Shown here in pieces: positions 1 to 7,950 of a stretch of DNA of 8,173 nt. The stretch is from Pseudomonadota bacterium (lineage in GTDB: Bacteria > Pseudomonadota > Alphaproteobacteria > Rhizobiales > Rhizobiaceae), in assembly GCA_023393575.1 (NCBI GenBank), contig JAEWKX010000048.1, forward strand, positions 1 to 8,173, given 5' to 3'. The notes below the pieces were generated by a model that saw nothing but the letters and a program-made list of their open reading frames with translations, made no database searches and had not been told where the DNA came from. Position 1 is the first letter of the stretch. Each line of letters starts with the position of its first letter. Both the position numbers and the translations under genes were made by a program.

Positions 1-3
1 ATT

Positions 4-11
4 CTCTCCCT
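4..11 (-). promoter_or_regulatory. Shine-Dalgarno sequence of a divergent gene off the left edge
   Basis: Read on the minus strand, the bases are AGGGAGAG followed by AAT at the window edge. This is a strong purine-rich ribosome binding site at about the right distance for a start codon one to a few bases outside the window. Together with the promoter at 54-82 it implies a gene transcribed leftwards. In Sinorhizobium I recall a malic enzyme gene (tme) divergent from mutS; that identity is inference, since no coding sequence is visible here. Confidence 0.45.
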
Positions 12-53
12 GAAATGCCGCGTTCTCTCGCGCCAGTGGATGGGTTGGGGCGA

Positions 54-82
54 GTTGTAGGAGCGGCCCCGCGGCAGGTCAA
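54..82 (-). promoter_or_regulatory. sigma70-type promoter for the divergent leftward gene
   Basis: On the minus strand TTGACC (82-77; 5 of 6 matches to TTGACA) is followed by a spacer of exactly 17 bases and then TACAAC (59-54; 4 of 6 matches to TATAAT). Transcription would start near position 47, giving a leader of roughly 46 bases before the Shine-Dalgarno at 11-4. This is the best-formed promoter in the window. It serves the gene to the left, not mutS; I see no equally good promoter for mutS on the plus strand. Confidence 0.55.
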
Positions 83-190
83 TCGACCGCATTGCCTTAA
101 CCGGGCGCGCTGGCGTGATGTCCGCCATGCGGAATGGCCGTGGATCAGGTGGAAAACGCCGCACGCCGGAGTAAAGCGGTAGGACCGGAC

Positions 191-212
191 GCCGAAATTC
201 TGTAATTTCCGC
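191..212. repeat. near-perfect dyad directly before mutS
   Basis: The arms GCCGAAATT (191-199) and AATTTCCGC (204-212) are inverted repeats with 8 of 9 positions complementary around a CTGT spacer. The inner GAAATT/AATTTC is perfect. The dyad ends five bases before the mutS ATG and occupies the place where a Shine-Dalgarno sequence would normally be; none is visible. It could be an operator or an mRNA hairpin limiting translation. No regulator is assigned. Confidence 0.4.
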
Positions 213-217
213 TGCCC

Positions 218-2950
218 ATGACCATCCAGAAATCCATTCCCGCCCCCGCGCCGCCTGAGCCCGCATCCGCGCCGGAAGCGCCCGCGCGCGTGACGCCGAT
301 GATGGAACAGTACCTTGAGATCAAGGCGGCCAATCCCGGACTCTTGCTGTTCTACCGGATGGGCGATTTCTACGAGCTGTTCTTCGAGGATGCGGTGGAA
401 GCGTCCCGGGCTCTCGGCATCACCTTGACGCGGCGCGGGCAGCACATGGGCCAGGACATCCCCATGTGCGGCGTGCCGATCCATGCGGCGGACGACTATT
501 TGCAGAAACTGATTTCGCTGGGATTCCGCGTTGCGGTCTGCGAACAGGTCGAGGACCCCGCCGAAGCCAAGAAGCGGGGCTCCAAGTCGGTGGTGAAGCG
601 CGACGTCGTGCGTCTGGTGACGCCCGGAACGCTGACCGAGGAAAAACTGCTTTCCCCGTCCGAGTCGAATTACCTGATGGCCGTTGCCCGCATTCGCGGG
701 TCGACCGAGCCGCAGTTGGCGCTCGCGTGGATCGACATCTCGACCGGCGTCTTCCGCCTGGCCGAGACGGACCAGGGGCGGCTCCTGGCTGACGTGCTGC
801 GGGTCGAGCCGAGCGAGTTGATCGTACCGGACGCGATGTTCCATGATCCGGAACTGAAGCCGGTTTTCGACGTGCTGGGCAAGGTGGCGGTGCCGCAGCC
901 GGGTGTCCTGTTCGATAGCGCCAGCGCCGAGGGGCGCATCACCCGCTACTTCGGCGTGGGCACTCTTGACGGCTTCGGCAGCTTCTCGCGGGCGGAGCTG
1001 GCGGCAGCTGCAGCGGCGATCGCCTATGTCGAGAAGACGCAGATTTCCGAGCGTCCGCCGCTCGGCATTCCGGAGCGGGAGAGCGCTGCGTCCACTCTCT
1101 TTATCGACCCGGCCACCCGCGGCAATCTCGAATTGACGCGGACACTGTCCGGCGACCGGGAAGGGACGCTTCTGAAGGCGATCGACCGCACGGTTACGGG
1201 CGCGGGCGCGCGCCTGCTCGCGGAGCGGCTGATGTCGCCGCTGACCGATCCGGCGCGGATCAATCGCAGGCTGGATTCCATCTCCTTTCTCCTGGATGAG
1301 CCTTCGCTCTGCTCGGATCTGCGCGCGGCCCTGAAGCACGTGCCGGACATGCCGCGGGCGCTCTCCCGGCTGGCGCTCGATCGGGGAGGCCCGCGCGACC
1401 TGGGCTCCATCCTGCGCGGCCTCGACGCTTCCCGGGCGGTTGCCGCCTTCCTCGACAAGGCCATGCTGCCCGAGGAACTGGGTGAGGCCTTGGCGGACCT
1501 GACGGCGCTGCCGGCGGATCTGGAGGCGATGCTGGGCGGGTTGCTCGCCGACGAACTGCCGCTCCTGAAGCGCGATGGCGGCTTTCTGCGCGACGGCGCC
1601 GATGCCGAACTCGACGAGGTCAGGGCGCTTCGCGATCAGTCCCGGCGGGTGATTGCAGGCCTGCAGTTGCAATATGCCGAGGAAACCGGCGTCAGGTCGC
1701 TGAAGATCAAGCACAACAACGTGCTCGGCTACTTCATCGAGGTCACGGTCGGCAATGCCGGCCCGATGACCGATACACCGGAAAGCAAGGCTCGCTTCAT
1801 CCACCGCCAGACCATGGCGAATGCCATGCGGTTCACCACCACCGAGCTTGCTGACCTGGAAAGCAGGATCGCCAATGCGGCCGATCGCGCCTTGTCCCTT
1901 GAGCTTGCGGCCTTCGCCCGGATGACAGAAGCGGTGATCGCCCATGCCGAAGCGATCAAGAAGGGTGCCCGTGCCATTGCGTCGATCGACGTCGCGGCCG
2001 GCCTCGCATGTCTTGCCGAGGAATGGGGCTATCATCGTCCGGTTGTCGACGGCTCGCGCATGTTCGGGATCGAGGGCGGGCGCCATCCGGTCGTGGAGCA
2101 GGCTTTGCGGCGCCAGTCGGAAGGTCCGTTCATTGCCAACAACTGTGATCTTTCGCCTGCCGAGGGTGGTGAATTTGGCGCGCTGTGGCTGCTGACCGGC
2201 CCCAACATGGGCGGCAAATCAACCTTCCTGCGGCAGAATGCGCTGATCGCCATCCTCGCGCAGATGGGTTCGTTCGTTCCCGCCGCCTCCGCGCACATCG
2301 GGGTGGTCGATCGGCTGTTCTCCCGCGTCGGAGCCTCGGACGACCTTGCCCGCGGACGCACCACCTTCATGGTGGAAATGGTGGAGACGGCCGCCATCCT
2401 CAACCAGGCGACCGACCGGTCGCTGGTGATCCTGGACGAGATCGGCAGGGGGACGGCCACTTTCGACGGCCTGTCGATTGCCTGGGCCGCCGTCGAGCAC
2501 CTGCATGAGGCCAACAAATGCCGAGGGCTCTTCGCGACCCACTTCCACGAACTGACCGTTCTCTCCGAAAAGCTGCCCCGGCTCTCCAACGCCACCATGC
2601 GGGTCAAGGAATGGGACGGTGAAGTGATCTTTCTGCATGAAGTGGGTCCCGGCGCAGCCGACAGGTCCTACGGCATTCAGGTGGCCCGGCTTGCGGGGCT
2701 CCCCGCGTCCGTCGTTGCCCGCGCCCGCGATGTCCTGACGATGCTGGAGGATTCCGACCGGAAGAGCCCGGCGAGCCAGCTGATCGACGATCTGCCGCTC
2801 TTCCAGGTCGCGGTCCGGCGCGAGGAGCAGCGGAAATCGGCGCCTTCGAGACTCGAGGAATCATTGAAGGCGATCAATCCCGACGACATGACGCCGAGAG
2901 ACGCGCTGGAGGCGCTTTATGCATTGAAGAAGCAACTCTCGGAGACCTGA
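218..2950 (+). CDS. mutS: DNA mismatch repair protein MutS
   Basis: MutS is the dimeric ATPase clamp that finds base mismatches and small insertion/deletion loops after replication, then recruits MutL. The 910-residue product has the whole family layout. The mismatch-binding domain carries the Phe-Tyr-Glu wedge at 51-53 within [14 protein letters not shown]. Connector, lever and clamp follow ([13 protein letters not shown] near 496-508). The ATPase has Walker [10 protein letters not shown] at 661-669, signature TTFMVEM at 715-721, Walker B Asp-Glu at 740-741 and the ATHFHEL histidine at 775. The tail has a likely beta-clamp motif (Gln854 to Phe862, ending DLPLF) and a C-terminal helical tetramerisation segment (about 888-904). 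ATG 218 is the first ATG after an in-frame TAA at 203 but has no visible Shine-Dalgarno. Residues 8-24 form an Ala/Pro-rich extension, so a later start (GTG 290 or ATG 299) is possible. The gene is intact, with no sign of frameshift or transfer. Confidence 0.98.
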   Translation: MTIQKSIPAPAPPEPASAPEAPARVTPMMEQYLEIKAANPGLLLFYRMGDFYELFFEDAVEASRALGITLTRRGQHMGQDIPMCGVPIHAADDYLQKLISLGFRVAVCEQVEDPAEAKKRGSKSVVKRDVVRLVTPGTLTEEKLLSPSESNYLMAVARIRGSTEPQLALAWIDISTGVFRLAETDQGRLLADVLRVEPSELIVPDAMFHDPELKPVFDVLGKVAVPQPGVLFDSASAEGRITRYFGVGTLDGFGSFSRAELAAAAAAIAYVEKTQISERPPLGIPERESAASTLFIDPATRGNLELTRTLSGDREGTLLKAIDRTVTGAGARLLAERLMSPLTDPARINRRLDSISFLLDEPSLCSDLRAALKHVPDMPRALSRLALDRGGPRDLGSILRGLDASRAVAAFLDKAMLPEELGEALADLTALPADLEAMLGGLLADELPLLKRDGGFLRDGADAELDEVRALRDQSRRVIAGLQLQYAEETGVRSLKIKHNNVLGYFIEVTVGNAGPMTDTPESKARFIHRQTMANAMRFTTTELADLESRIANAADRALSLELAAFARMTEAVIAHAEAIKKGARAIASIDVAAGLACLAEEWGYHRPVVDGSRMFGIEGGRHPVVEQALRRQSEGPFIANNCDLSPAEGGEFGALWLLTGPNMGGKSTFLRQNALIAILAQMGSFVPAASAHIGVVDRLFSRVGASDDLARGRTTFMVEMVETAAILNQATDRSLVILDEIGRGTATFDGLSIAWAAVEHLHEANKCRGLFATHFHELTVLSEKLPRLSNATMRVKEWDGEVIFLHEVGPGAADRSYGIQVARLAGLPASVVARARDVLTMLEDSDRKSPASQLIDDLPLFQVAVRREEQRKSAPSRLEESLKAINPDDMTPRDALEALYALKKQLSET

Positions 2951-2970
2951 GGCGGAACCCTTCATCCGCC
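2951..2970 (+). terminator. small hairpin right after the mutS stop (weak terminator candidate)
   Basis: GGCGGA (2951-2956) and TCCGCC (2965-2970) are perfectly complementary around an eight-base loop, starting at the base after the mutS TGA. No T-run follows, so this is not a canonical intrinsic terminator. It may only protect the mRNA 3' end or attenuate readthrough into glnD. Confidence 0.2.
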
Positions 2971-2997
2971 ATCCATACGAAGTGTGAACGTGCCGAA

Positions 2998-3003
2998 TAT
3001 GAT
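2998..3003 (+). promoter_or_regulatory. -10-like hexamer, possible glnD promoter
   Basis: TATGAT differs from the TATAAT consensus at one position and lies 65 bases before the chosen glnD start. The sequence at -35 distance (ATACGA at 2975-2980) is a poor match, so the promoter is uncertain. It would let glnD-murJ be transcribed independently of mutS, with a leader of about 60 bases that contains the hairpin at 3012-3027. Confidence 0.25.
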
Positions 3004-3011
3004 AAGCATTG

Positions 3012-3027
3012 TCCCGCATGAGCGGGA
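3012..3027 (+). repeat. perfect hairpin in the glnD leader
   Basis: TCCCGC (3012-3017) and GCGGGA (3022-3027) form a perfect GC-rich six-base-pair stem around the loop ATGA. The loop contains an in-frame ATG (3018-3020) that could be read as an upstream glnD start. No T-run follows, so it is not a terminator. If RNA folds here it would hide that ATG and favour ATG 3069. Confidence 0.4.
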
Positions 3028-3068
3028 GCGGATATAGGCTTCAGGCAGGCAGGCATCAGCAGGACGAT

Positions 3069-5909
3069 ATGGCCGACGACGTGATCGAATTCTCCGATAT
3101 CCTGGATGTCGCTCGGCTGGGCGAAGAATGCCGTGCCGTCGCCGCCGATCCGGCTCGAAACCTGTTGGAATTGCGGACGGCGCTCCTCGGTATCCTCAAG
3201 CAGGCGAGCAGCGAAGGGCGCAAGAGGATCCGGGCGCTCCTCGACGAGGACGGCGGGGGCCTCGCCTGTGCGCGGCGTCTCTCGTGGTTGCAGGATCAGG
3301 TGATCTGCGTCCTGCACGACACGGTCTCGGAGACGCTGCATCCGGAAGCCAAGCGCGTCGCCGTGGCGGCTGTGGGAGGCTATGGCCGGGATACGCTGGC
3401 CCCCGGCTCGGACATCGACCTCCTTTTCCTGTTGCCGGCGAAGAACAGCGAGGCGATGCGCAAGGCGATCGAATTCCTGCTCTATGTTCTGTGGGACATG
3501 GGCTTCAAGATCGGTCACGCCACGCGCACGATCGAGGAGTGCATTCAGCTCGCGAAAACGGACATGACGATCCGGACCGCTGTCCTGGAAAGCAGGTATG
3601 TCTGCGGTGATCAGGCTCTCGTGGCAAACCTGGAGAAGCGCTTCGATGCGGAGATCGTTGCCGGCACAGGCGCTGAATTCGTTGCCGCCAAGCTTGCCGA
3701 GCGTGACCTGCGTCATCAGAAGGCAGGCGACACCCGCTATCTCGTCGAGCCTAACGTCAAGGAGGGTAAGGGCGGCCTGCGGGATCTCCATACCCTCTTC
3801 TGGATCGCGAAATACTATTACCGCGTCCGCAACGCGCAGGAGCTTGTCGCCAAGGGCGTGTTCTCGCGTCACGAATGGAAGAGCTTTCAGAAATCCGACG
3901 ACTTCCTGTGGGCGGTGCGTTGCCGCATGCATTTTCTGACGGGCAAGGCCGAAGAGCGACTGTCCTTCGACATACAGCGCGAGATAGCCGAGAGCCTCGG
4001 ATATCATAGTCGTCCCGGATTGTCGGCCGTCGAGCGCTTCATGAAGCACTACTTCCTCGTGGCAAAGGATGTCGGGGACCTCACCCGCATCTTCTGCGCC
4101 GCGCTCGAAGACGAGCAGGCGAAGGAGGCCCCCGGGCTGAAGCGGGTCATCTCGCGCTTCACGAAGCGCGTGCACAAGATACCGGGCACCGTGGATTTCG
4201 TACAGGATCGGGGTCGCATCACCGTTGCAAATCCGGACGTCTTCAAGCGTGACCCCGTCAACATCATCCGTCTCTTCCATGTCGCCGACATCAATGGCTT
4301 GGAGTTCCATCCCGATGCCCTGAAGCGAGTGACCCGTTCGCTTTCGCTGGTCGGCGACCAGGTGCGCCGGAACGAGGAGGCGAACCGGCTCTTCCTGTCG
4401 ATGCTGACCTCGCGGCGCGATCCGGCTCTGATGCTGCGGCGCATGAACGAGGCCGGCGTTCTCGGACGGTTCGTTCCGGATTTCGGCCGCATCGTCTCGA
4501 TGATGCAGTTCAATATGTATCATCACTACACGGTCGACGAACATCTTATCCGTTCGGTGGAGGCTCTGTCCGAAATCGACAAGGGACGGGCGAGTGATAT
4601 CCATCCGCTGGCCAACAAGCTGATCAGCAATATCGAGGAGCGCGAAGCGCTCTATGTCGCGGTGCTTCTTCATGACATCGCCAAGGGGCGCCAGGAGGAC
4701 CATTCGATTGCCGGCGCGCGCATCGCCCGCAAGCTTTGTCCGCGGTTCGGCCTGAATCCGAAGCAGACGGAACTGGTGGTCTGGTTGATCGAGGAACATC
4801 TGCTGATGTCCATGACGGCACAGACGCGCGACCTGCATGACCGCAAGACGATCACCGACTTCGCCGAGAAGGTGCAGTCGATGGACCGGTTAAAGCTCCT
4901 GCTGATCCTGACGATCTGTGACATCCGCGCGGTCGGTCCCGGCGTCTGGAACGGCTGGAAGGGACAGTTGCTCCGTACGCTCTATTACGAGACGGAACTT
5001 CTTCTATCCGGGGGCTTTTCCGAACTCTCGCGCAAGGAACGGGCCACGCAGTCGGAGGATGAGCTCTTCGAGGCATTGTCCGACTGGAGCCAGAAGGACC
5101 GGCGGGCCTATTCGAGGCTGCATTACCAGCCCTACCTTCTGTCGGTACCGCTGGAGGACCAGGTCCGGCATGCACATTTCATCCGCGAGGCGGACCGGCA
5201 GGGGCAGGCGCTCGCCACGACCGTACGGACCCACTCCTTCCATGCCATAACCGAGATCACCGTGCTGGCGCCCGACCATCCGCGATTGCTCTCGATCATC
5301 GCGGGAGCCTGTGCGGCAGCGGGCGCGAATATTGCCGATGCCCAGGTATTCACGACGTCCGACGGTCGCGCGCTGGATACCATCCTTATCAACCGGGAAT
5401 TCCCGGTCGACGAGGACGAACTGAGGCGCGCGGCGACCATCGGCCGGATGATCGAGGACGTACTTTCAGGCAGGAAGCGCCTGCCGGAGGTCATCGCCAC
5501 CCGCGCGAGGGGCAAGAGGCGCAACAAGATGTTCAGTATTCCGCCGTCGGTGATCATCTCCAACGGACTGTCGAACAAGTTCACGGTCGTGGAGGTGGAA
5601 TGCCTCGACCGGCCCGGTCTGCTGGCGGAGATCACGGCGGTGCTCGCCGACCTCTCCCTCGATATCCATTCGGCCCGCATCACCACATTCGGTGAAAAGG
5701 TGATCGATACCTTCTACGTCACCGACCTGTTGGGCGCCAAGATCACCAACGAGAACCGGCAGGGCAACATCTCCGCACGGCTGAAGGCCGTCATGGCCGA
5801 ACAGGAGGACGAACTGCGAAGCGGCATGCCGCCCGGCATCATCGCGCCCGCTCCCATCCCCGGCCGCCGGCTGCAGACTTCGCCGCGGCGCCCGAAGGCC
5901 GACGCATGA
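3069..5909 (+). CDS. glnD: bifunctional PII uridylyltransferase / uridylyl-removing enzyme GlnD
   Basis: GlnD is the cytoplasmic nitrogen sensor. It uridylylates PII proteins (GlnB, GlnK) when glutamine is low and removes UMP when glutamine is high, controlling glutamine synthetase and the Ntr response. From ATG 3069 the product has 946 residues, close to the roughly 949 I recall for Sinorhizobium. The nucleotidyltransferase motif is Gly103-Gly104-Tyr-Gly106-Arg107 with the metal pair Asp115/Asp117. The HD hydrolase domain shows His485/His486, the His535-Asp536 pair in LLHDIAKG, and His545. Two glutamine-sensing ACT domains begin near 727 (LAPDHPRLL) and 838 (ECLDRPGLL). The frame is open further upstream (TTG 3009, ATG 3018), but only ATG 3069 has a nearby AGGA (3061-3064), and starting there begins the protein with [13 protein letters not shown], as expected for rhizobial GlnD. 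Its stop overlaps the murJ start. All key residues are present. Confidence 0.97.
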   Translation: MADDVIEFSDILDVARLGEECRAVAADPARNLLELRTALLGILKQASSEGRKRIRALLDEDGGGLACARRLSWLQDQVICVLHDTVSETLHPEAKRVAVAAVGGYGRDTLAPGSDIDLLFLLPAKNSEAMRKAIEFLLYVLWDMGFKIGHATRTIEECIQLAKTDMTIRTAVLESRYVCGDQALVANLEKRFDAEIVAGTGAEFVAAKLAERDLRHQKAGDTRYLVEPNVKEGKGGLRDLHTLFWIAKYYYRVRNAQELVAKGVFSRHEWKSFQKSDDFLWAVRCRMHFLTGKAEERLSFDIQREIAESLGYHSRPGLSAVERFMKHYFLVAKDVGDLTRIFCAALEDEQAKEAPGLKRVISRFTKRVHKIPGTVDFVQDRGRITVANPDVFKRDPVNIIRLFHVADINGLEFHPDALKRVTRSLSLVGDQVRRNEEANRLFLSMLTSRRDPALMLRRMNEAGVLGRFVPDFGRIVSMMQFNMYHHYTVDEHLIRSVEALSEIDKGRASDIHPLANKLISNIEEREALYVAVLLHDIAKGRQEDHSIAGARIARKLCPRFGLNPKQTELVVWLIEEHLLMSMTAQTRDLHDRKTITDFAEKVQSMDRLKLLLILTICDIRAVGPGVWNGWKGQLLRTLYYETELLLSGGFSELSRKERATQSEDELFEALSDWSQKDRRAYSRLHYQPYLLSVPLEDQVRHAHFIREADRQGQALATTVRTHSFHAITEITVLAPDHPRLLSIIAGACAAAGANIADAQVFTTSDGRALDTILINREFPVDEDELRRAATIGRMIEDVLSGRKRLPEVIATRARGKRRNKMFSIPPSVIISNGLSNKFTVVEVECLDRPGLLAEITAVLADLSLDIHSARITTFGEKVIDTFYVTDLLGAKITNENRQGNISARLKAVMAEQEDELRSGMPPGIIAPAPIPGRRLQTSPRRPKADA
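5894..5898 (+). promoter_or_regulatory. murJ ribosome binding site inside the glnD 3' end
   Basis: GAAGG lies seven bases before ATG 5906, within the last codons of glnD. With the ATGA start/stop overlap it supports translational coupling of murJ to glnD, either by reinitiation or by ribosomes loading at this site. Confidence 0.5.
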
Positions 5910-7477
5910 GCCTTGTCAGGAAATTCGCGACCGTCGGGGGCGCGACGCTCGGCAGCCGTATCTTCGGTTTCGCCCGCGAAACCATGATGGCGGCGGCACT
6001 GGGAACGGGCCCTATGGCCGACGTCTTTTACGCGGCCTTCCGCTTTCCCAACCTGTTCCGCCGCCTTTTTGCCGAGGGGGCATTCAACGCGGCCTTCGTC
6101 CCGCTGTTCTCCAAGGAGATCGAGACGCAGGGCGTGGAAGGCGCCAAGCGCTTCTCCGAGGAGGTGTTCGGCGTTCTCTTCTCGGTGCTGATGCTCATCA
6201 CGATCGCCATGGAACTGGCGATGCCATGGCTGGTCGACTGGATCATTGCTCCCGGTTTCGCAGGCGATGCAGAGAAATCGGCGCTGACCGTACGGCTTGC
6301 CACGGTGATGTTCCCCTATCTCATGTGCATGTCGCTGACTGCGATGATGAGCGGTATGCTGAATTCGCTCCATCACTTTTTTGCAGCTGCGGTTGCGCCG
6401 GTATTCCTCAACGTGGTGATGATCGCCGCTCTTGCCTACGCCTGGTGGATCGGCGCTGGTCCGCTGACGACGGCATGGTACCTGTCCTGGAGCGTCCTCG
6501 TCGCGGGTGTGCTCCAACTGGCCATCGTCTACTTCGGTGTGCGGCATGCGGGGATCAGCATCCGCTTTCGTCGTCCCAGGATGACGCCGAACGTCAGGCG
6601 CCTTCTCGTGTTGGCGCTGCCTGCTGCCATCACGGGCGGGATCCCGCAGAGCAACCAGATCATCGGGCAAGCGATCGCCTCCGGCAAGGAGGGCGCGATC
6701 GCGGCCCTTCAATATGCGGACCGTATCTACCAGCTGCCCCTCGGCGTGGTCGGTGTCGCCGTCGGCGTCGTGCTTCTACCCGAGCTGTCGCGGGCTTTGA
6801 AGGGCGGCCATATGAAGGAGGCTGCAAATCTTCAGAACCGTTCGCTGGAATTCGTGCTGTTCCTGACCTTGCCGGCCGCAGCCGGTTTGTGGGTGCTGTC
6901 CGATCCGATCATCCGGGTACTTTACGAGCGCGGCGCCTTCTCCGCCGAGAACACGTCGGTGGTCGCCTCCATCCTGGCGATCTACGGGATCGGCCTGCCG
7001 GGCTTCGTGATGATCAAGGCGCTGCAGCCCGGCTTCTACGCGCGCGAGGACACCCGCACGCCGATGCGGTTCACGATCATATCCGTCGTGGTCAATACCG
7101 CCCTGGCGGTGACGCTCTTTCCGCTTCTGGCCGAGCGAGGCATCGCAACGGCCGAGGCGGCGGCCGGCTGGATCAACGTGGTGCTGCTCTTCTCGACATT
7201 GCTGTGGCGCGGCGACCTGACATGGGAATGGGCGTTCTTCCGCCGGACCGTGCTTCTTCTTGCTGCCGCCGGAATCATGGCTGTGGCGCTGGTGTACGCG
7301 CTGCCCTTCGCAGCGGCCTGGCTTGCGCCGCAGGTGCCCCTCCTGCAGCAGGTGGCGGCGCTCGGCTGCCTCTTGCTGCTTGCGGTCCTCGTCTATTTCC
7401 CCGTCGCCTTCCTGATCGGCGGCGCCGACATCGGAATGATCCGGCGCAACCTCAAGCGCGGGCCTCGATCAGGCTAG
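5906..7477 (+). CDS. murJ: lipid II flippase MurJ (MviN family)
   Basis: MurJ is an inner-membrane flippase of the MOP superfamily that moves lipid II to the periplasmic face for peptidoglycan synthesis. The 523-residue product (Escherichia coli: 511) is strongly hydrophobic throughout, as expected for about 14 membrane helices. Residues shown to be essential in E. coli are conserved: Arg18 and Arg24 (SRIFGFARE), Asp39 and Arg52 ([12 protein letters not shown]) at the same numbers, and Arg273 (YADRIYQLP), matching E. coli Arg270. The segment [12 protein letters not shown] (375-386) is another family hallmark. The start is fixed by the four-base ATGA overlap with glnD and the GAAGG upstream. 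A glnD-mviN operon is reported as essential in Sinorhizobium meliloti, so the same is likely here. The C-terminus is basic ([11 protein letters not shown]), and the TAG stop lies in the same CTAG as the stop of the opposing gene. Confidence 0.97.
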   Translation: MSLVRKFATVGGATLGSRIFGFARETMMAAALGTGPMADVFYAAFRFPNLFRRLFAEGAFNAAFVPLFSKEIETQGVEGAKRFSEEVFGVLFSVLMLITIAMELAMPWLVDWIIAPGFAGDAEKSALTVRLATVMFPYLMCMSLTAMMSGMLNSLHHFFAAAVAPVFLNVVMIAALAYAWWIGAGPLTTAWYLSWSVLVAGVLQLAIVYFGVRHAGISIRFRRPRMTPNVRRLLVLALPAAITGGIPQSNQIIGQAIASGKEGAIAALQYADRIYQLPLGVVGVAVGVVLLPELSRALKGGHMKEAANLQNRSLEFVLFLTLPAAAGLWVLSDPIIRVLYERGAFSAENTSVVASILAIYGIGLPGFVMIKALQPGFYAREDTRTPMRFTIISVVVNTALAVTLFPLLAERGIATAEAAAGWINVVLLFSTLLWRGDLTWEWAFFRRTVLLLAAAGIMAVALVYALPFAAAWLAPQVPLLQQVAALGCLLLLAVLVYFPVAFLIGGADIGMIRRNLKRGPRSG

Positions 7478-7914
7478 CTGCGCTTCTTGCGGCCGCAATG
7501 GGCCCAGCGGCGCTTCGGTCCGATATCCACATGGACGATGCCGTTGCAGTAGCGGCCGATTCCGCCGATGCCGGGAGCGGATGCCGCGGCGGCGAGTATC
7601 CTTTTCTCCGACACGCCGGGAACGCGGATGTCGGCCGCGTAGCAGTGGCTGTGCTGCGAGCGCCCGGAGCGTGGACGGTGACCGGAGGTCACCATCGGCT
7701 TGCGGCCCGTCTGGACCGCGATATGGGCCAGGATCGCCTTGAGCTTGGTCGGGAAGCAGCCGGTTCTCACGCTGACGCGCTGCACCGTATAGGCGGCGGA
7801 ATAATCGTGCTTGAAGATGTTGCCGCGACGTTTCTGGTTGCTTTCGGCTTCAGCGACTCCGCTCGAGCTGAAAGCAAGAAGAGAGGCAAGCGCGACACGA
7901 AGAACAATGCGCAT
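7474..7914 (-). CDS. small exported M15-like zinc D-Ala-D-Ala carboxypeptidase (DUF882/YcbK-like)
   Basis: The 146-residue product starts with a signal peptide: basic MRIVLR, a hydrophobic stretch 7-20, and an AEA site near 21-23. Mature length is about 123. The core is an M15-type zinc peptidase fold: SGHR at 77-80, SQHSHCYAAD at 86-95 giving ligands His88 and Asp95 (the seven-residue spacing of the family), and VHVD at 127-130 giving His128, followed by GPKRRW. Such proteins cleave D-Ala-containing peptidoglycan peptides in the periplasm; activity here is inferred. Cys91 replaces the glycine common in SxHxxGxAxD, as I recall for the alphaproteobacterial subgroup. Cys53, Cys123 and Cys140 bring the total to four, so two disulfides are possible. 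The start at 7914 is chosen over ATG 7944 because AGGGGG (7925-7920) lies five bases upstream and it gives a clean signal peptide. Its C-terminus is very basic (GRKKRS). I do not know a gene symbol. Confidence 0.85.
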   Translation of the reverse strand: MRIVLRVALASLLAFSSSGVAEAESNQKRRGNIFKHDYSAAYTVQRVSVRTGCFPTKLKAILAHIAVQTGRKPMVTSGHRPRSGRSQHSHCYAADIRVPGVSEKRILAAAASAPGIGGIGRYCNGIVHVDIGPKRRWAHCGRKKRS

Positions 7915-7919
7915 GGTAT

Positions 7920-7925
7920 CCCCCT
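7920..7925 (-). promoter_or_regulatory. Shine-Dalgarno that decides the M15-like gene start
   Basis: On the minus strand AGGGGG is followed by ATACC and then the ATG at 7914-7912. The five-base spacing is good. The alternative upstream ATG (7944-7942) has no comparable site and would put ten polar residues before the signal peptide. Confidence 0.6.
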
Positions 7926-7933
7926 GGAAGTAA

Positions 7934-7950
7934 CCCGGGATCATTCCGGG
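7934..7950 (-). repeat. leader hairpin before the M15-like gene
   Basis: CCCGG (7934-7938) and CCGGG (7946-7950) are perfect inverted repeats around a seven-base loop, lying nine bases beyond the Shine-Dalgarno in the presumed 5' leader. On the minus strand the loop contains the alternative ATG at 7944-7942. It may shape leader RNA; function is unknown. Confidence 0.3.

Noticed and set aside
92..121. A possible mutS promoter, TTGCCT followed at 17-18 bases by GTGATG/TGATGT
   Set aside because: The -10 matches only about two of six consensus positions, so it does not rise above chance.
124..138. Inverted repeat GCCAT/ATGGC upstream of mutS
   Set aside because: Five-base arms with a five-base spacer are common by chance in GC-rich intergenic DNA; nothing else supports a site.
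2032..2638. Overlapping minus-strand frames of 139-191 codons opposite the MutS ATPase domain
   Set aside because: They are shadows of the most conserved part of mutS. Two different frames are open in the same place, as expected from high GC.
3009..3068. An upstream start for glnD at TTG 3009 or ATG 3018
   Set aside because: Neither has a Shine-Dalgarno sequence. ATG 3018 sits in a hairpin loop, and the added 17-20 residues do not resemble GlnD N-termini; ATG 3069 has AGGA upstream and gives the expected length.
2874..4838. A 654-codon open frame on the minus strand opposite glnD
   Set aside because: It lies entirely antisense to a glnD with all catalytic motifs. Its composition (rich in His, Arg, Asp, Gln) is typical of a shadow frame opposite GC-rich codons, and it shows no recognisable domain.
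5714..6712. A 332-codon minus-strand frame across the glnD-murJ junction
   Set aside because: It is antisense to two well-supported genes and is dominated by His, Arg, Gly and Glu in low-complexity fashion; no motif or ribosome binding site supports it.
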